Positions 32,977 to 44,783 of a stretch of DNA of 64,000 nt are shown in pieces. The stretch lies in the NCBI GenBank assembly GCA_003952965.2, contig CM025853.1, forward strand, positions 12,099,187-12,163,186. The letters run 5' to 3'. The position numbers were made by a program, and so were the translations under genes. The notes below the pieces were generated by a model. The model had not been told where the DNA came from, ran no database searches, and saw only the letters and a list, made by a program, of their open reading frames with translations. The first letter of the stretch is position 1. Every line of letters starts with the position of its first letter. The DNA comes from Morella rubra (taxonomy: Eukaryota; Streptophyta; Magnoliopsida; Fagales; Myricaceae).

Positions 32977-35843
32977 TTTTTTTTTTTTTTTTTTATAAGC
33001 AAACGAACCAAAGTATGTTACATCAAGGGGGATCCAAAGGATCATCAGCAGACGTGACATACAGAGGAAGACACGAAATAGAAAGAACATCAAAAACAAA
33101 AGACGAGGCAGTCCAAGCAGCAAGGCGATGAGCCATAAAGTTCTGTTTCCGAGAAATCCAATTCAGCCGCCAATCAAGATGTCTTCGGAGGAAGTCTCTG
33201 ATGAGGGTGGCATGGAACAGCAAAGGGCCTTCCACAAGGAAGGTAGGGTCATTGATAATACGACAGGAACACAAGGAGTCACTTTTAAAAATGACAGAGC
33301 AAATTTGGGACGACTCAGCAGATTGGCAAGCAAGACGAATAGCATGAAACTCTGCCAGGAGAGGATTAGGAGACAAAAGAAAATCACTCCAGGCCCCTTT
33401 TAGACAACCCTGATCATCACGAGCAACAGTGGCCAAAAAACTCATATTACCACGGACAGCCGCATCACAATTAAACATCCAAGAACCTAAGTCAGGGGGC
33501 TTCCATACAAAATGCTGCCGCATATCAAAGTCGCGCCAGGCAGCCCGGTGCTCCACAAAATGCCGCTTCATATTCGCAATCAAGTCAGAAGGATGGAAAA
33601 CAGCATCACAATGGACAACTTGATTGCGAGCATACCACATAACGTCCAAAATAATAGCAGTCTGAAGGGTCCAGTCACGAGCACCAGAAGAATGCGAGGG
33701 AAGAGATACAACATCATTCAAGATAAAGGACAGCCAAGACGAAATATCCAGATGCTGAAGAGCTTCCATACGAAAAGGCCAAGGAGCCTCGCTCCACAAA
33801 ATTTTAGCAAAGAGGCATTGGAAAGCAAGATGTTCCACAGATTCAGGCGCCGATTTACACGAGGCAGAGAAAAAAATCCTCAGGAACTTGGTCTGCTAAA
33901 AAGAACAAATGGGACTTAACAGGTAATGCTCTACTAGCAAACTTCCACAGAAGAAGTTTGAGGCGCCCTTGAAGCTTAGCTTTCCAAAGCTTCTCCCATT
34001 TAAAAATAGGCAAACCAGAGGGAGAAGAGAATCTCGCAGCTTGATCAGCGTAGTAGGCAGACTTGACAGAAAAAACTCCCGAAGATTCCAGATTCCAAGT
34101 CAGCAGATCTGAAGGGAAAATGGATGGTAGAGGAATAGAGAGGATCTTAGAGACACACTCCGGAGAGAACAAATGATCCAACAGGAGGCGGTTCCACTGA
34201 CCAGAGCTACCATCAATAAGCTCACTAACTCGGACAGGAGAGGTGGAGATAGGACAAGCAGTATCACAAGGTTGAGCACGGAAGCCAAGCATCCCTGGGA
34301 CCCAAGGGTCAGACCATAACCGAATAGAAGCCCCCGAAGACACAGAAAAAATCAGACCACTATCAAGAAGATCCATGCAGGCTAAAATGCCTTGCCAAAT
34401 CCAGGAACTCAAAGGTTTTTGAACACATTCCGCAAGCGAGGGAGAGTCATGGAAATATTTGGCTTTAAGAACTTGGACCCATATAGCCTGAGGTCTGGAA
34501 TTAATAAACCAACCCAGCTTTGCAATCAGGGCTCTATTCACGTCAAACATCCTCCGAAGGCCCAGCCCTCCCAATTCCTTAGGCTTGCAAACAGTAGACC
34601 ACGCCAAGGGAGTAAGGTGACGTTGAGCATCTTTGAAGCCACAAAAGAAATTCTTGAAATTTCTATCAATAGATTGACTCCAACATTTCGGAAGAAGAAA
34701 TGTGGACATCGAATACACCGGGATAGAGGCAGCAACCGACTTAATGAGAGTCAAACGGCCAGCTTGTGAAAGGCATTTGGCTTGCCAACCGTTCAGCCTA
34801 GAAAAAATACGCTCTTGAAGCTCTCTAAAACCAACCAACCGAGATCTCTAAAATTGAAGGGGAAGCCCAAGATATTTGCCACTCAGATCAGTTTTCTTTA
34901 AATCCAGAGAGAGGCATATATCGTTAGTCAGAGCAGCGGCAGTATTAGAGCTGAAAAAAATACCCGACTTGAGAGCACTGATTTGCTGACCAGACCAGTT
35001 TGAATAAGTAACCAGGCAAAAGTGAATAGCTTCAGCATCCTCCACACGTGCACGGCTAAAAACCATGAGATCATCGGCAAACATGAGGTGGGAAATAGCA
35101 GGAGCACGCCGAGAGACTTTGACACCAGAGAGTAGAGAGTGTTGTTCAGCCGTGGCAAATAAACGAGAGAGGACCTCGGAGCACATAATAAACAAGAACG
35201 GAGAAATAGGATCTCCCTGCCGGAGCCCCCTCTTGGGGCTGAAAAAACCAAAAGTGCTGCCATTCAATAAAAGAGAGAACGAAACAGTAGAGACACATTG
35301 TTTAATCAATTGAATCCAAGAGGCAGAAAAACCAAAGCATCTTAAGACTCAAAAAGAAATTCCCACTCAATACGATCGTATGCTTTGTCCATATCAATTT
35401 TAAGGGCCATTAATCCGCGCTTCCCTTTGTGATGTTTCAACTTGTGGATGAGTTCATGGGCAAGGATAGAATTTTCTTGGATAAGACGGTTGGGAACAAA
35501 TCTGGCTTGCATAGGGGATATGAGTTTATGGAGAAGAGGTTTAAGGCGAGAAGAAAGGATTTTAGAGATCACCTTATAAATAACATTACAAAGGCTGATC
35601 AGTCTAAAGTGGGAGGCAAGAGTAGGGTTGTCTTTCTTGGGAATAAGGGCGATATTGGTATGGTTGAGGGATTTGAGGAGGAAGCTAGAAATAAAGAAAG
35701 ACTGCACTGCCGGTATCACATCCAACTTAACAATGCTCCAAAAAGAGTGATAAAAAAGGGCAGAAAGCCCATCAGGGCCAGGCGCCTTGAGAGCACCAAT
35801 GAAACGCATAGCGAGCCAAATCTCAGGTTTTCCCACTATCTTC
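32977..35843 (-). mobile_element. L1-type LINE, 5'-truncated, with RNase H
   Basis: Minus-strand order of an L1 ORF2. Reverse transcriptase (35845-34848) has GALKAPGPDGLSALFYHSFW, ALKIDMDKAYDRIEW, GLRQGDPISPFLFI and SHLMFADDLMVFSR. The zinc-binding C-terminal domain is 34838-33855. RNase H (33838-33023) has FNCDAAVRGNMSF, FKSDSLCS and WISRKQNFMAHRLAAW. A tail of 18 T on the plus strand (32977-32994) is the poly-A. The endonuclease and ORF1 are missing. Three or four frame breaks make it inactive. It lies in the upstream region of the broken COL gene. Confidence 0.9.
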
Positions 35844-36854
35844 AAATAGCATACACTCTAGCTTCCAGGTGCTAGAGAACCGTACAAGTATTTTCCCGGG
35901 CTTAACACTCAAACCCACCCAAGTGGTTTTTCGAGCTCACCACTCACAACCTAACCAAGCTTGAGATATACCCTCTCTAAGCTTCTTCTTTAGTGAACAA
36001 CCTCACTAAAGGAATCACCTCTTTTGGATATGAAGATTGAAGAATAAACTCTCTCAAAGAGTGGATATGAAATTGGAAATCTCTATCTCTTGATTCACAC
36101 AAAGACAAGGATATGAAAGTGTGTTTTGTGCGAATGATATGAGAAATATAGAATATGAAGGTTTGGAATATTTCTCAAGTGATCTAAATGATATGTGGTC
36201 GTTGTGTATTTATTTTGGACGTTATGAAGGTGTATTTATAGGCCACATATGAAAACTAGCCGTTTATAGCCGTTGGGAGTCGTCTGTTAAAACGAGCCGG
36301 TCGAACCGCTTCAAGTTACCGTTACTCAACGGTCATATTGTCAGAAGCTCAAAGGATTTATTTCAAATCAACTGGTCGACCGCTATACCAAGCGGTCGAA
36401 GACCGGTCGACCGCTTCACTAGCCGGTCGACCTCCTCAACTTAAGCACATGATCCGGTTCAATTAAAACCACGTTTTTGACCTCTTTGAAACACCCAATT
36501 TTAAAGACTTACTTCCCACCATAAGTATAAGAAGATTTGGGAGTTTGATTGGGGTGTTTTAAAACTTTTAAAAAACATTTTAATTTTTCAAACAAAAGGT
36601 AAAACGGTTTATGCACGTTTTGAAAGATATGCAAGTGTGATTCATAATCCTTGTCAAAAGTGAAACAAGAGTTACAAGGTTTATACCCTAAGGTCTTGAA
36701 ACTTCACTTTTGAGCTCCTTGCATGTTCTTGATCTTCTTTCTTCAAGTCTTTGGCTCTTTCATCAAAACGTCTTTGTCTTTGAAGATGTCCGTTTTATAA
36801 ACTTGATCCATTTATTGAAATCATCAAAATCTCAATTGTGCACAAAAGCCAACA
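35840..36854 (-). mobile_element. truncated copia LTR with GGTCGACC motifs
   Basis: On the minus strand it starts TGTTGGCTTTTGTGCACAAT at 36854, preceded by the purine tract TTGGAGGGGTTGG. Its far part (GCTAGAGTGTATGCTATTTG) is related to the matching part of LTRs S3 and S4, which run on for about 300 bp more; here that end is cut off at the LINE. Between 36290 and 36450 CGGTCGACCG and near variants recur several times. Confidence 0.7.
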
Positions 36855-36907
36855 AGTATATGGATAATCATCCAACCCCTCCAATTGCATTTGACAAATC
36901 TCATTTA

Positions 36908-38476
36908 TCATGGTATATCTAACTGGAGGTTTATGTATTCTTTTATGCGTCGAGGCTCTTGAGTTCTGAACTTTTCAGACTCATCAGTGGGTTCAATTAT
37001 ATCCCTTTCATCAATCTTATCTGCCACAGTTTCTGGTTCAGCTGACTGTTCGTCAAGAACAATCTTACTTTTTCTATCACTTAGGTTGTACTCATCTTCC
37101 AAGAATATCGCATTCCTACTGACAATTACCTTCTGATCCTTTTGGTTATAAAAGTAATAACCAGTTGATCTTTTGGGGTAACCCACAAAAATAAACATTT
37201 TTCAGTCCTTGACTCTAGCTTCTCCACATCAAACTTTTTAACGTGAGTTGGGCATCCCCATACTCTCAAGTGTTTTAGACTTGATTTTTTGCCAGTCCAT
37301 AACTCATATGGAGTATTAGGAACGGACTTAGTGGGTATCCTGTTTAGAATATAAACAACTGTCTCTAAGGCATAACCCCAAGAATAAATAGGTAATTGTA
37401 ACATGCTCATCATTGACCAAACCATATCTAATAGTGTTCGGTTTCTTCTTTCTACAACACCATTATGTTGTGGCATAGCAGGGGGAGTCAACTGAGATAT
37501 GATGCCTCTTTCTCGAAGATGAGTTTGAAAATCTCCAGAGGGATATTCTCCTCTTCTATCAGACTGGAATATCTTAATATTCCTTTCCAGTTGATTCTCA
37601 ACTTCACTCTGAAATTCTTTTAACTTTTCAAAGGATTCAGACTTGTGCTTCATCAGGTATACATAACCATACTTGGAATAATCATCAATAAAAGTGATAA
37701 AGTATAAGAACCCTCCTCTGGCTATGTGGTTAAAAGGACCATACAGTGTGAACTAACTCTAACAACTTGTGGCTCTAGTTCCTTTTCCTTTAAAAAGATT
37801 CTTGGTCATCTTTCCCTGCAAGCAAGGCTCACATATTGAATAAGGCTCAACCTTCAAAAGGTCTAATGGCCCATCCCTTTCTAATCTGTTGATCCTATCT
37901 ACATTAGCATGACCAAGTCTTAGATGCCACAAGTAAGTGGGATTGACATCCCTCTTCCTTTTGAGAGTTTTCACACTGATATCAGTATCATTCTCTATAT
38001 TATTCACAGAGTCTATAACATTTTCCAAAATATAAAGACCATCCATCATAGTACCAGAAGCAATAAACTAATTTTGAAACTTAATAACAAGTTTAGAAGT
38101 AAAGACAAGTGAATATCCAGATATCCCAAGTTTTGAAACAGAAATTAAGTTTCTACGACATTCTGGTACGTATAGACAATCTTCCAAAATTAAAACTTTG
38201 TTTCCGTTGTAGACTTAGATGAAAAGATCCTATGGCGATCACTGCAACACTTGTAGTCGTCCCCATCTTTAGGATGACTTCCCTTTCACCTAGTCTCTGA
38301 GTTTCTTTAAACCCCTGCAACATATTGCATATGAGATGTTGTGCCTGAATCAACACACCATGAATTTAATGGACCATCTACCAAATTCATTTCAATGACA
38401 AGCATACCTTCAATCGGTTTCTTTTGCTTCAAAGAAGCAAGATACACGCGACAATTCCTTTTCCAATGACTAGGTT
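36908..38476 (-). pseudogene. zinc knuckle remnant, protease and integrase of copia Z
   Basis: Minus strand: HWKRNCRVYLASLKQKK (end of the CCHC knuckle, cut at 38476 by S2), SWCVDSGTTSHM (protease site), LWHLRLGHANVDRINRL and CEPCLQGKMTK (integrase zinc region), then [34 protein letters not shown] and [12 protein letters not shown]. Breaks fall at 38050-38300, 37654-37758 and 37198. The frame ends with EYINLQLDIP just before reverse transcriptase should start. Confidence 0.85.
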
Positions 38477-40483
38477 TGTGAGACCCCGACCTTATTTCTA
38501 TCATTGTAAAAAAAAAAAAAAAAGAATTATGACTCCTTAAGTGTGTGTGTGTGTGTGTGTGTATTACTCTAATTATTGAGAAAGGCATGTATGGGTAAAT
38601 TAATCTAAGATTTTTGTCTAGGTGAAATTTTCCCCCTAGCATTTTTATGCATCTTTAGTTATGATTTAAATGTTATATCGTTTGCAATTTTTAATAGTAT
38701 TAAATTTGAGTATTTGGGATTAATTAAACTAATCATTTTAATTGTTGGAATATATCTCTAAGTTTGCAATATTTGGAAGAAATTGAATTAGGGACTTTGA
38801 CTCTTGAAAAATGTGTGAAAGGCATGTTAGGGTTAATAATAATGAAGTGGCAGAAAAATAAAAATAAAATAAAAATAAAAGAAAATGGGGAAATCACGTG
38901 AAGGAGGGAAAGAAAGGGGGAGGGCAGCCTTGTCTTCCCCCCCCCCCCCCCCCCTAAAAACATTTCACGCCTAAACCACCCCTCCCCCTTTTTGCCGCAC
39001 ACTTCACACTCCCTTCCCTCACTCTTTTGCCCTAACTCACTCACACACCCGAAGAGAAGAAGGAGAAGAAAAGAGAAGAGGAAGAAGCCGAAGAGAAGAA
39101 GGAGAAGAAGAGAGAAGAGGAAGAAGCCGAAAAGAAGAAGAAGAAGAAGAGAGAACAGGAAGAAGGAGAAGAAGAGAGAAGAGAAGAAGGGGAAAACCAA
39201 GAATAAGCCAAGGTAAAGGGGGATCTAACATTTGCATTCAAAATTTTCGTGTGGGTAAATTGTTAGAAGTTAGTTTCGGTTCCTATCCTCTGTTTTTGTT
39301 TGCTGCATGTTGGATTTGAGTTGATGAGTTGGGAATGAAAGGTAGGCATGCAAAGTGTTTGTTGGAAAGCCTAAGCATGTTGGATTGAGTTTGTTGTTGC
39401 TGCATGTTGGATTTGAGTTTATGAGTTGGGAATGAAAAGTAGGCATGCAAAGTGTTTGTTGGAAAGCCTAAAAGAAAGGATGATGCAATAACTTTGGCTT
39501 GATGATTATAGAACCATGATATTGCTGTAAGTTGTGTAAAAGTAGGGGATTTTTAAAAGAATAGCTTCTGTTGTGAAGTGTAGGCAAGAGCTGAAACTTG
39601 TTTTGCACATGCATGCCCGGGTAAGTGATGTTGAAATTAGGGGAAAACACTTGTTGTTGACCGAATGTGTTCACTGCCTTATTTCTTGCATGTTTCTCTT
39701 GCATGTTTCTCTTGATGGTAGCTTGCTATGGTATCTTGCATGTAGGTGTAGGTATCTTGCATATAGGTAATGTGGGTAGACCAGCAAGCTAAACACTTAA
39801 AGGGATTGGACTATACTTGGAGAATAAAGAGATTGTGCTTTGTGACAAGGAGAATGGGAATTAAGCATGTTTTAGGTTGCTGAGTTGCAACCGAACCCTT
39901 GGTGTTTGATTTTGGTTGTAGCCCTTTTTGGATCTAGGTTTGCATGGTGAATTAAGGGTAGAAGAATTGGAATTTGGATGATAGAAATGCAAAACTGTCC
40001 TAGGGATTATGCAAGAAGGAGACCGAGAACCATTGGGTAGGATAGGGTTCTGTTATTGTTTCTTTGATTGAATTGAATAATGTCTTGAGGTCTAAGAAGA
40101 CATTCATGGATGAATCTTGAAATAAGGTGTCAATGATGCACCATAGTTGTATGATAAAAAGCCTAAGAGAAGGCTTGTAAACTAGTTGTTGAAAACCTGT
40201 TGCTGAAATGTACTTTTGCAGATTTCAAGGCTCGAACTAGGAGTGAATTCTGATGCAATTGTGCTTATCCTTTGATCTTAAGAGGATCCTATTGATATTT
40301 TGAGACTGTGTTGTAATTACTTCAAGTTATTGTTTGAGGAGCAGGCTCTAATGTTTCATTACGCGCATTAATCAATATAAAAAGAAAAAAAAAAAAAGGT
40401 TTCGCCCATAAGAATTTAGTAAGTTCGCTTGAGTATTTGTTGGGGATGCCCGGTTCACTAACCCCCGAGATTTAGGGCGTTCA
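38477..40483 (+). mobile_element. solo LTR S2 (Ty3/gypsy type), 2007 bp
   Basis: It begins TGTGAGACCCCGACC and ends ATTTAGGGCGTTCA. It breaks the copia Z zinc knuckle: coding text lies on both sides. Flanks AGGTT and AAGTA are only partly alike, so the target duplication has decayed or the boundary is off by a base or two. Inside are a (GT)n tract near 38540, a run of 18 C (38937-38954) and a GAA/GAG-rich stretch (39053-39190) that gives chance Lys/Arg/Glu- and Phe/Leu/Ser-rich frames. Confidence 0.7.
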
Positions 40484-41054
40484 AAGTATGAGTTTTTAAA
40501 CAATTTCCCTTTACCTTCTTATCTGGCTCGCTCTTGTCCTCTTCTTTGCCTTCGAGCTAGGCTAAGACCTTTTCTTTTTCTTAAACTTCTTGCCTTTAGG
40601 TTTGATTCCTGAGGTAGAGCTGACTTTTGGCTTATCCATGATCATCAGAGAACCTTTCTCCTTTTTTATGAGTTCTTCAGCTGCTTGCAACATATTGAGC
40701 AGCTCGGACAAGTCACTATCATCTTGTTCATATTATAATTTAATATGAGCTGGTTGAACGACTTAGGCAAAGATGCCAATATTGCTCCAACCTTGGTCTC
40801 GCCATCCATTTCTGCACCTAGTGTCTCCAATTTTATGATGAAGATATCATCTTCATGACATGTTCCCAAATTGGAACACCTTCCATCATCTTGGTGGTCA
40901 TCAGCAATTTCATAACTTGCTGGCGTGCAGAACGACTTTGCTCTCCGAATAGCTCTTGGAGATATCCCAATATCTCTTTGGCTGTTGCTATACTTTCACA
41001 TCTTTTGCAATAGGTTGGACATAGACGCCAACATATAACAGCGAGCTAATTCAT
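40484..41054 (-). pseudogene. gag of copia Z, middle part
   Basis: Minus-strand text of a copia gag: NELARCYMLASMSNLLQ-like start near 41050, then QELFGEQSRSARQQVMK-like text, then KLETLGAEMDGETKVGAILA and SLPKSFNQLILNYNMNK. Frameshifts separate the pieces. It is bounded on both sides by solo LTRs S2 and S3. Confidence 0.8.
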
Positions 41055-42740
41055 TGTGAGTCTAAATAACAACCAAGAGGGGGGTGATTGGGTTTATAAA
41101 AAACTTATCACTTTTTTGATAAACACGCAGATCTGAAAAATACCTCTCTTTAACAAATAAGAATGCTGATCTAAATGAGTTTAATGCTATGCTAAATATA
41201 AGCAATAAATGATAAAGCATAAATCTCCACAAGTATGAATATGTACTGAAAAGTAAGAGAGATAGAGTTAGAGAGACAACACCGTAATTTTAGGTGGTTC
41301 GGCCAACACTTGCCTACGTCCACCCCCAAGGCTATTGACTTCTTTGGGCTTCCTTCACTATTCTCCAAATAGCAAATACACCTTAGCTTCCGGGGCTAAG
41401 GAACCTTTACAAAGCGTTTTCCGAGCTCACGCTTCAACTCTCTCACAAATCCCAAAACCCAAGGGATTTCTTCTACTCTCACAAGTAGGACAAGTGTTTA
41501 CCCAACACTCAAGTGTTTTCAAACGATGGATACAAAGGAATAACAATGAATGGCTCTCTAAGCTGAATAAGCCAATGAAAAGCTCAAAACGTGAAGAATG
41601 GCTCTCTAAGCCAAATCAGCAAGTGAAAAGCTCAATAGAGTGCAATAAGACAAGATTCTCAAAGGAAAGCTAATGTTTGGCAGGTGGGAGCACAAGCTTT
41701 CTTGGTAGATGCGTTTTCCCTCTTTCTTCAAAGCACTTTCTCTCTGTAGAAGTTAGGGCAAAAATATTTACAAGTTCCTTTTCTCTTCTTCAAGAAATTT
41801 CTCTCTTTGAAGGCTAGGTCGTCAATGATGAGCAAGAGAACAAGATTCAACAATGAAAGTTTGGTCTTGAAGGATTCAGCAGAGGATTTCTTTGGATTTG
41901 GCAATTTCTCTCTCTAGATGATGCGATTTTGTCTTTCTCTCTCTATCTCGTTCTATAAATAGCCCCAAGGACTTCAACGGTCTTCAAGTAGCTTTATTGT
42001 ACCGTTGGAGGGGTACCCAAGTCATTTTAGAGCATTTTAAATGATTTGGCGTCCCAAATTTTCTGCAAAATCTATGTGTCGATGTGTTGACACATTAAAC
42101 GTTTCTCAACAAAAAACACATTAAAACTTAGTCTGAAAATGCAGTGCAATGTGTCGACAGTTAGTCTTGAAGTGTCCAATGATTTAAACACCTACAGAAA
42201 ATTGATCTTATCAACTTGTGTCAAGTCTTAGAAATATTTTAGTGAGAAAAGATTGACAATGGGTGCTATAAGAAAATCAATTGAGTGCCTGATTATTTCA
42301 AGTCTTTTTGTCTTACAGGGTACCGGGTTACATGGATTTAAATGCAAACGTATGTAGCCATTCCACTGTCGCCAACACATGTTTATGTGTTGACACCTTA
42401 GTTAAGTTGTGTTGTTCAATGTGTCTGAAAATGTTATCTCGGGTGCCAGTGCAATGTGTCGACACTATCAACACTTAAGAGAAAAATTACTTCTTTGACA
42501 GTGTCCAATCCATTTCAACATGATTTCAAGCACCTACAATATGAAAAATTGATCTCATCAACTTGTGTAATGGTGTGCAAGTCCACTTAAAAATATTTTA
42601 GAGAAATAACCTCAATATTTGAAATAAATCCTTTAGAAAAGTGGATTGACAATATAAAAACCAAAAGTCTTCAAAACTTAGAAAATTTGTTATCATCAAA
42701 ATCAAATATGGATTGTTTGCAAAACAACCTTGGGCTAACA
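41055..42740 (-). mobile_element. solo LTR S3, 1686 bp, inside copia Z gag
   Basis: On the minus strand it starts TGTTAGCCCAAGGTTGTTTT and ends TTATTTAGACTCACA. Gag coding text continues on both sides (KWHEAD before, ELARCY after). The duplicated target is degenerate. It belongs to the same family as S4 and lies in the opposite orientation. Copies of TGTGTCGACA and near variants occur in it. Confidence 0.8.
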
Positions 42741-42941
42741 ATCCGCCTCATGCCACTTTTCAAAAATAGCTCTTTGTTCTGGAGTAGCATCGGCTACGGC
42801 AAGTTGAGGAGTCTCCTATTTGAGAACATGAGCAATTTTATCCACTATGAGAACTATCATAAGATTTCTCTTCCAATCAAGGAAGTTCGGCCCAGTGAGT
42901 TTGTTATCATCTAGGATTCTAGATAATAGGTTCGGCATCAT
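42741..42941 (-). pseudogene. gag of copia Z, N-terminal part
   Basis: From ATG 42941: MMPNLLSRILDDNKLTGPNF, then LDWKRNLMIVL and, after a stop, TPQLAVADATPEQRAIFEKW. This is the N-terminal gag pattern of copia elements (NKLTGPNFLDWKRNL). It is cut by S3 at 42740. Confidence 0.85.
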
Positions 42942-43436
42942 GAATCTGCAAAAATAAAAAGAAAAATTCACAAGTATATTAATGATCTATTAGCATAGGG
43001 ATTTTAATATCTAATAGTACCTCCCACTGAATCATGGCAACCAAAGAAAAAATAGAATATAACATTTATATTCAGTGTTTGCAGTGGATATTAAGAACTT
43101 TCAACTTATGTGCACATAATCCTATTTTAATAATCATGGCACAACTTATAAAAGCAAGTAGAATCTCCTTATCATGATCACATCACATGTTGCATATCAC
43201 ACATATACAAATTTCATGATTCTCGATGTTTCCTTTGGCCACCAACATAAACATAGTCTTCACTATTTTAGTGGATGTGTTTATTTGGTTAAGTGCAACC
43301 ATCGTCTAAATGTCATGTAATTTTGTAATGGGTCGACATTGCTATTTTAGTCAACACCCCCACCACTCATACATGCTCACTTATCTTCACAAGAAGTATA
43401 CAAGAAAAATTATAAAATCAACAATTGGTCGTGACT
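42942..43436 (-). other. leader of copia Z, part 1
   Basis: Untranslated AT-rich sequence between gag and solo LTR S4. No reading frame stands out. It is placed in the element by position between the gag start and the primer-binding site. Confidence 0.5.
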
Positions 43437-43441
43437 ATTTT

Positions 43442-44698
43442 TGTTAGCCCAAGGTTGTTTTGCAAACAATCCGTATTTAATTTTGATGATAACAAAAATT
43501 TCTAAGTGCTTTGAAGACTTTTAGATTTTACTTTATCAATCCATTATTTCTAAAAAGTATTTCAAAAGATCGAGGTTATCTTTATTAAATATTTCTAAGT
43601 GTACTTGAACACCATTACATAAAGTTAATTGGTCAATTTTCATATTGTAGGTGTTTAAAAAAGTGTTGAATGGATTGGACACTTTCAAGATGCAAATTTT
43701 TCATTCCAGTATTGAATGTGTTTACACATTGAAGACAAGTGTCGACACATTGTACTGGCACCAGAGACAGCATTTTCAGACTAAGTTTAATGTGTTAACA
43801 CATGCAGACTATGTGTCGACACATACTGTGAGAGAGAGAAAGCTAGATCCAAAGAAATCCATTGTTGATTCCTTCAAGACCAAAGCTTTCATTGTTAAAT
43901 CTTATCCTCTTGCTCATCATTGACGATCCAACCTTCAAAGAGAGATAAATTTCTTGAAGAAAAGACAACAACTTGCAATTATTCTTACCCTAATTTCTAA
44001 AGAGAAAAAGTGCTTTAAAGAAGAGGAAAAACTACATCTACCAACCAAGCTTGTGCTCCCACCAGCCAAACTTTAGCTTTCCTTTGAGAATCTTATCTTC
44101 TTGCACACTATTGAGCTTTTCACTTGCTAATTTGGCTTAGAGAGCCATTCCACGCGTTTTGTGTTTTCCACTTACTTATTTGGCTTAGAGAGTCATTCTT
44201 TATTATTCATTTGAAACCATTGTTTGTAAATCACTTGAGTGTTGGGTAAACATTTGGTCCTACTCATTAGGGTAGAAGAAATCCCTTGAGTTTTGGGAAC
44301 TATGAAGAGAGTTAAAGTGTGAGCTCGAAAAATGCTTTGTAAAGGTTCCTTAGCACCCGCGAAGCTAAGGTGTATTTGCTATTTGAAGAATAATGAACGA
44401 AGCCTACGGAAGTCAATAGCATTGAGAGGTGAACGTAGGCAAGTGTTGGCCGAACCACCTAAAATTGCGGTGTCGTCTCTCTAAATCTATATCTCTTTCT
44501 ATTCGGTACATATTCATATTTGTGGAGATTTATGCTTTATCATTTATTGGTTATATTTAGTTTGCATTAAACACATTCATATCTGCATTTTTATTTGTTA
44601 AAGAGTGGCATTTTTCATATCTGTATTTTCATAGAACAATGATAAGTTTTTGATAAACCCAATTCACCCCCCATCTTAGGTTGTTAATTAGACTCACA
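43442..44698 (+). mobile_element. solo LTR S4, 1257 bp, perfect 5-bp target duplication
   Basis: It starts TGTTAGCCCAAGGTTGTTTT and ends TAATTAGACTCACA. ATTTT precedes it (43437-43441) and follows it (44699-44703). Same family as S3, inverted relative to it. It contains TGTGTCGACACAT palindromes. Confidence 0.92.
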
Positions 44699-44783
44699 AT
44701 TTTAGTTTTAACCAATCATCAATCGAATAAAATTCTCAAATACCAACAATGGAAGGCTATGGGATTTAATTTTCTTGTAAAAT

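Noticed and set aside
33128..34769. Plus-strand frames of 90-135 codons
   Set aside because: They are antisense to the L1 reverse transcriptase and RNase H coding text.
38733..39241. Phe/Leu/Ser-rich and Lys/Arg/Glu-rich frames of up to 155 codons
   Set aside because: They arise from the GAA/GAG purine tract and a poly-C run inside solo LTR S2; low-complexity sequence, not genes.
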